From: Halorarius litoreus
Lineage (GTDB): Archaea > Halobacteriota > Halobacteria > Halobacteriales > Haloarculaceae
DNA length: 64,000 nucleotides
Direction: 5' to 3'
NCBI RefSeq assembly: GCF_024362405.1
Contig: NZ_CP101454.1
Coordinates: 1,054,001 to 1,118,000, forward strand
In this document: piece after piece, positions 62,778 to 64,000 of the stretch
Layout of the letters: every line of letters begins with the position of its first letter
How positions within the stretch are numbered: position 1 is the stretch's first letter
Notes under the pieces: generated by a model
Seen by the model: the letters and a program-made list of their open reading frames with translations, nothing else
Database searches by the model: none
Told to the model about the DNA's origin: nothing
Program-made: the position numbers and the translations under genes

Positions 62778-63068
62778 TTACCACTGCTTGCAGTCGGGAC
62801 ACACCAGCCCGGCGTCGTCGCGCCACCGCTTCTGCACGACGGCACCGCAGGAATCGCACGCCGCGCCGTCCGGCGCGAACGCGTAGGTGGAGACGGCCGG
62901 AGACACGTCGTCTACGGGTTCCTCGCCAGCGGGTGACGAATCGGCGGCATCGACATCCTCCGAGTCCGCCTCAGCCTCGGCCGCCTCGTCGCCGGAGGCT
63001 CCGTCACCGTCGGCCGAATCACTCGGCGCACTGCGGGCGAACTCGTCGAGCGAGCGGTCACGGGACAC
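62778..63068 (-). CDS. Acidic zinc-ribbon protein
   Basis: 96 residues. An N-terminal SRDRSLDEFARSAPSD segment, a ~45-residue Asp/Glu/Ala/Ser low-complexity stretch and a C-terminal zinc ribbon (CDSCGAVVQKRWRDDAGLVCPDC). The layout recurs in haloarchaea. Role unknown; might bind nucleic acid or protein. Followed by a 125-base gap in which nothing else is seen. Confidence 0.8.
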   Translation of the reverse strand: MSRDRSLDEFARSAPSDSADGDGASGDEAAEAEADSEDVDAADSSPAGEEPVDDVSPAVSTYAFAPDGAACDSCGAVVQKRWRDDAGLVCPDCKQW

Positions 63069-63144
63069 AGGTCACCTGCGACGCGAACCGGCAAGAGCGT
63101 GGCGAACCCGGAAGTAGCAAGTAGCCCGCGTCGTACCTCCAGGT

Positions 63145-63375
63145 ATGGCAGACGCGACCGGCGGTCTCATCGAGAGCATCCTTCGGATGCCCGGTGAGTT
63201 CGCGAGCATCGCAGCACAGAGTCCCGAGCAGGCGATCCTGCTGGCGGTCGGCGCGCTCATCACCGGCTTCGCAGCCGTCCTGTTCGGCGTCCTCGCGGCC
63301 GGCGGCGTGGGCAAAGCGTTCGTCCGTGCGCTCCCCTCGGGCCGCCAGCCGCCCCAGCAGCAGAGCCAGCGGTAA
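63145..63375 (+). CDS. Small single-helix membrane protein
   Basis: 76 residues with an amphipathic N-terminus (LIESILRMPGEFASIAAQ), one strong membrane helix (AILLAVGALITGFAAVLFGV) and a Gln/Pro-rich tail ending QQQSQR. Unknown function. Divergent from the zinc-ribbon gene. Confidence 0.75.
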   Translation: MADATGGLIESILRMPGEFASIAAQSPEQAILLAVGALITGFAAVLFGVLAAGGVGKAFVRALPSGRQPPQQQSQR

Positions 63376-63384
63376 CACCCCCAC

Positions 63385-64000
63385 TTACTCCTGCAGGGCC
63401 TCACCCGCGAGCCGTACGGCCGCGTCGAGGTCCGGCCCGAGCGGCGAGCCCGCGACGATGCCGTCGGCGTACTCGCGGAGGGCGTCGGCCCGTTCGGCGA
63501 CCGTCTCGGGTGTGCCCGCGATGCAGAACGCGTCGAGCATCGGCTCCGTCACGCGCCCGAACGCCTCGCGGAATTCGCCCGCCGAGATGTCCTCGCCGAT
63601 GGCGCTCGCGCGCTCGGGGTCGATGCCGTGCCGGTCGAGGACGGGCGGCGCAGCCCCCGCGGTGATGAACGCCACCGGCGGGCGGGCAGCCTCCCGGGCG
63701 GCCTCGGCGTCCTCGCTCACCGACACTGCGGCGTAGGCCGCGAGCGTGAACTCCCCCCGGGCGTCGGGGCGCTCGTCGAGCCCGATGTCGACCTGTTCGC
63801 GCGCCCACGCGAGGTCGTCGGGGTGCGAGCCGTTGAACAGCAGCCCGTCGGCGTGTTTCGCGGCCATCCGACACATGTGCGGCCCCTCGCCGCCCACGAG
63901 CACGGGAATCGAATCCCCCTGTGGCGGCTCGAAGTTCAGCCCGGCGTCGTCGGCCGCGTGGACGCCGTCGCGGGTGACGCGCTCGCCGCGCCAGAGCGCC
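63385..64000 (-). CDS. Mer-like F420-dependent LLM oxidoreductase (N-terminus beyond window)
   Basis: The C-terminal ~205 residues are visible. They show IPVLVGGEGPHMCRMAAKHA, ADGLLFNGSHPDDLAWAREQ, an ITAGAAPPVLDRHGID segment and FCIAGTPETVAERADALRE. This matches methylene-tetrahydromethanopterin reductase (Mer) and related F420-dependent enzymes. Haloarchaea have Mer-like proteins thought to work in folate metabolism (family knowledge). It faces the small membrane-protein gene with a 10-base gap. Confidence 0.85.
   Translation of the reverse strand, partial: ALWRGERVTRDGVHAADDAGLNFEPPQGDSIPVLVGGEGPHMCRMAAKHADGLLFNGSHPDDLAWAREQVDIGLDERPDARGEFTLAAYAAVSVSEDAEAAREAARPPVAFITAGAAPPVLDRHGIDPERASAIGEDISAGEFREAFGRVTEPMLDAFCIAGTPETVAERADALREYADGIVAGSPLGPDLDAAVRLAGEALQE

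Overview
The window comes from the chromosome of a halophilic archaeon (class Halobacteria). The DNA is very GC-rich, predicted proteins are strongly acidic (Asp/Glu-rich, few Lys), secreted proteins carry twin-arginine signals and archaeal lipoboxes, and many genes have TATA-like boxes about 25-30 bases before the start codon, as expected for leaderless haloarchaeal transcripts. Information-processing proteins are archaeal (Orc1/Cdc6, ABCE1, NOG1, Sec61-beta, an aIF1/SUI1 protein, Dph6). I see no tRNA, rRNA, CRISPR array or intact insertion sequence. Genus cannot be decided from the sequence alone.

Layout. 1-4.4 kb: phosphate transporter operon pstS-pstC-pstA-pstB on the minus strand, with pstB running off the left edge. 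4.6-10.7 kb: a disabled MoaD/SAMP-like gene, a GMC flavoprotein with a gluconate-dehydrogenase-subunit-3-like partner, a SOUL protein and a CPBP protease. 10.7-16.2 kb: an LLM flavoprotein, a malic enzyme-phosphotransacetylase fusion, an Orc1/Cdc6 paralogue and an EamA exporter. 16.2-24.5 kb: a zinc-ribbon gene with an internal tandem repeat, a Tat-exported CocE-type hydrolase, a MinD-like ATPase, YgfZ, and a PrsW protease between two putative regulators. 25.5-30.7 kb: a complete branched-chain-type (Liv/Urt-like) ABC importer with overlapping genes. 30.8-39.8 kb: M32 carboxypeptidase, a 54-residue zinc finger, an exporter remnant, a UvrD/Rep helicase, riboflavin synthase, a GAF-PAS histidine kinase and a PIN-ATPase-KH protein. 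40-43.1 kb: a small regulator, an EMC6-like membrane protein and ABCE1. 43.1-44.6 kb: a less GC-rich accessory patch with a HalOD1 protein and a HicBA toxin-antitoxin pair, flanked by 11-bp inverted repeats. 44.6-58.4 kb: mostly housekeeping genes (PHP phosphoesterase, kinase, mini-pilin, EngB-type GTPase, methyltransferase, 5-FTHF cyclo-ligase, Dph6, SIMPL protein, NOG1, HisE, BFN nuclease-like, PdxT, Sec61-beta, thioredoxin, rhodanese, SUI1). 58.4-62.6 kb: a MoxR-DUF58-transglutaminase operon. 62.8-64 kb: a zinc-ribbon protein, a small membrane protein and the end of a Mer-like F420-dependent reductase.

Most of the window is dense, ordinary chromosome. The points most worth a second look are: the MoaD-like gene whose third codon is TGA where relatives carry Trp, and which also lacks the terminal Gly-Gly; a probable ATT start codon for the second Liv permease, supported by a well-spaced Shine-Dalgarno; the HalOD1/HicBA island between inverted repeats; a perfect 16-bp palindrome before the CocE-type hydrolase; and five convergent gene pairs whose stop codons overlap by exactly four bases. 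I do not see a clearly new multi-gene system. The nearest candidates are the unexported GMC/subunit-3 pair and the PrsW neighbourhood.
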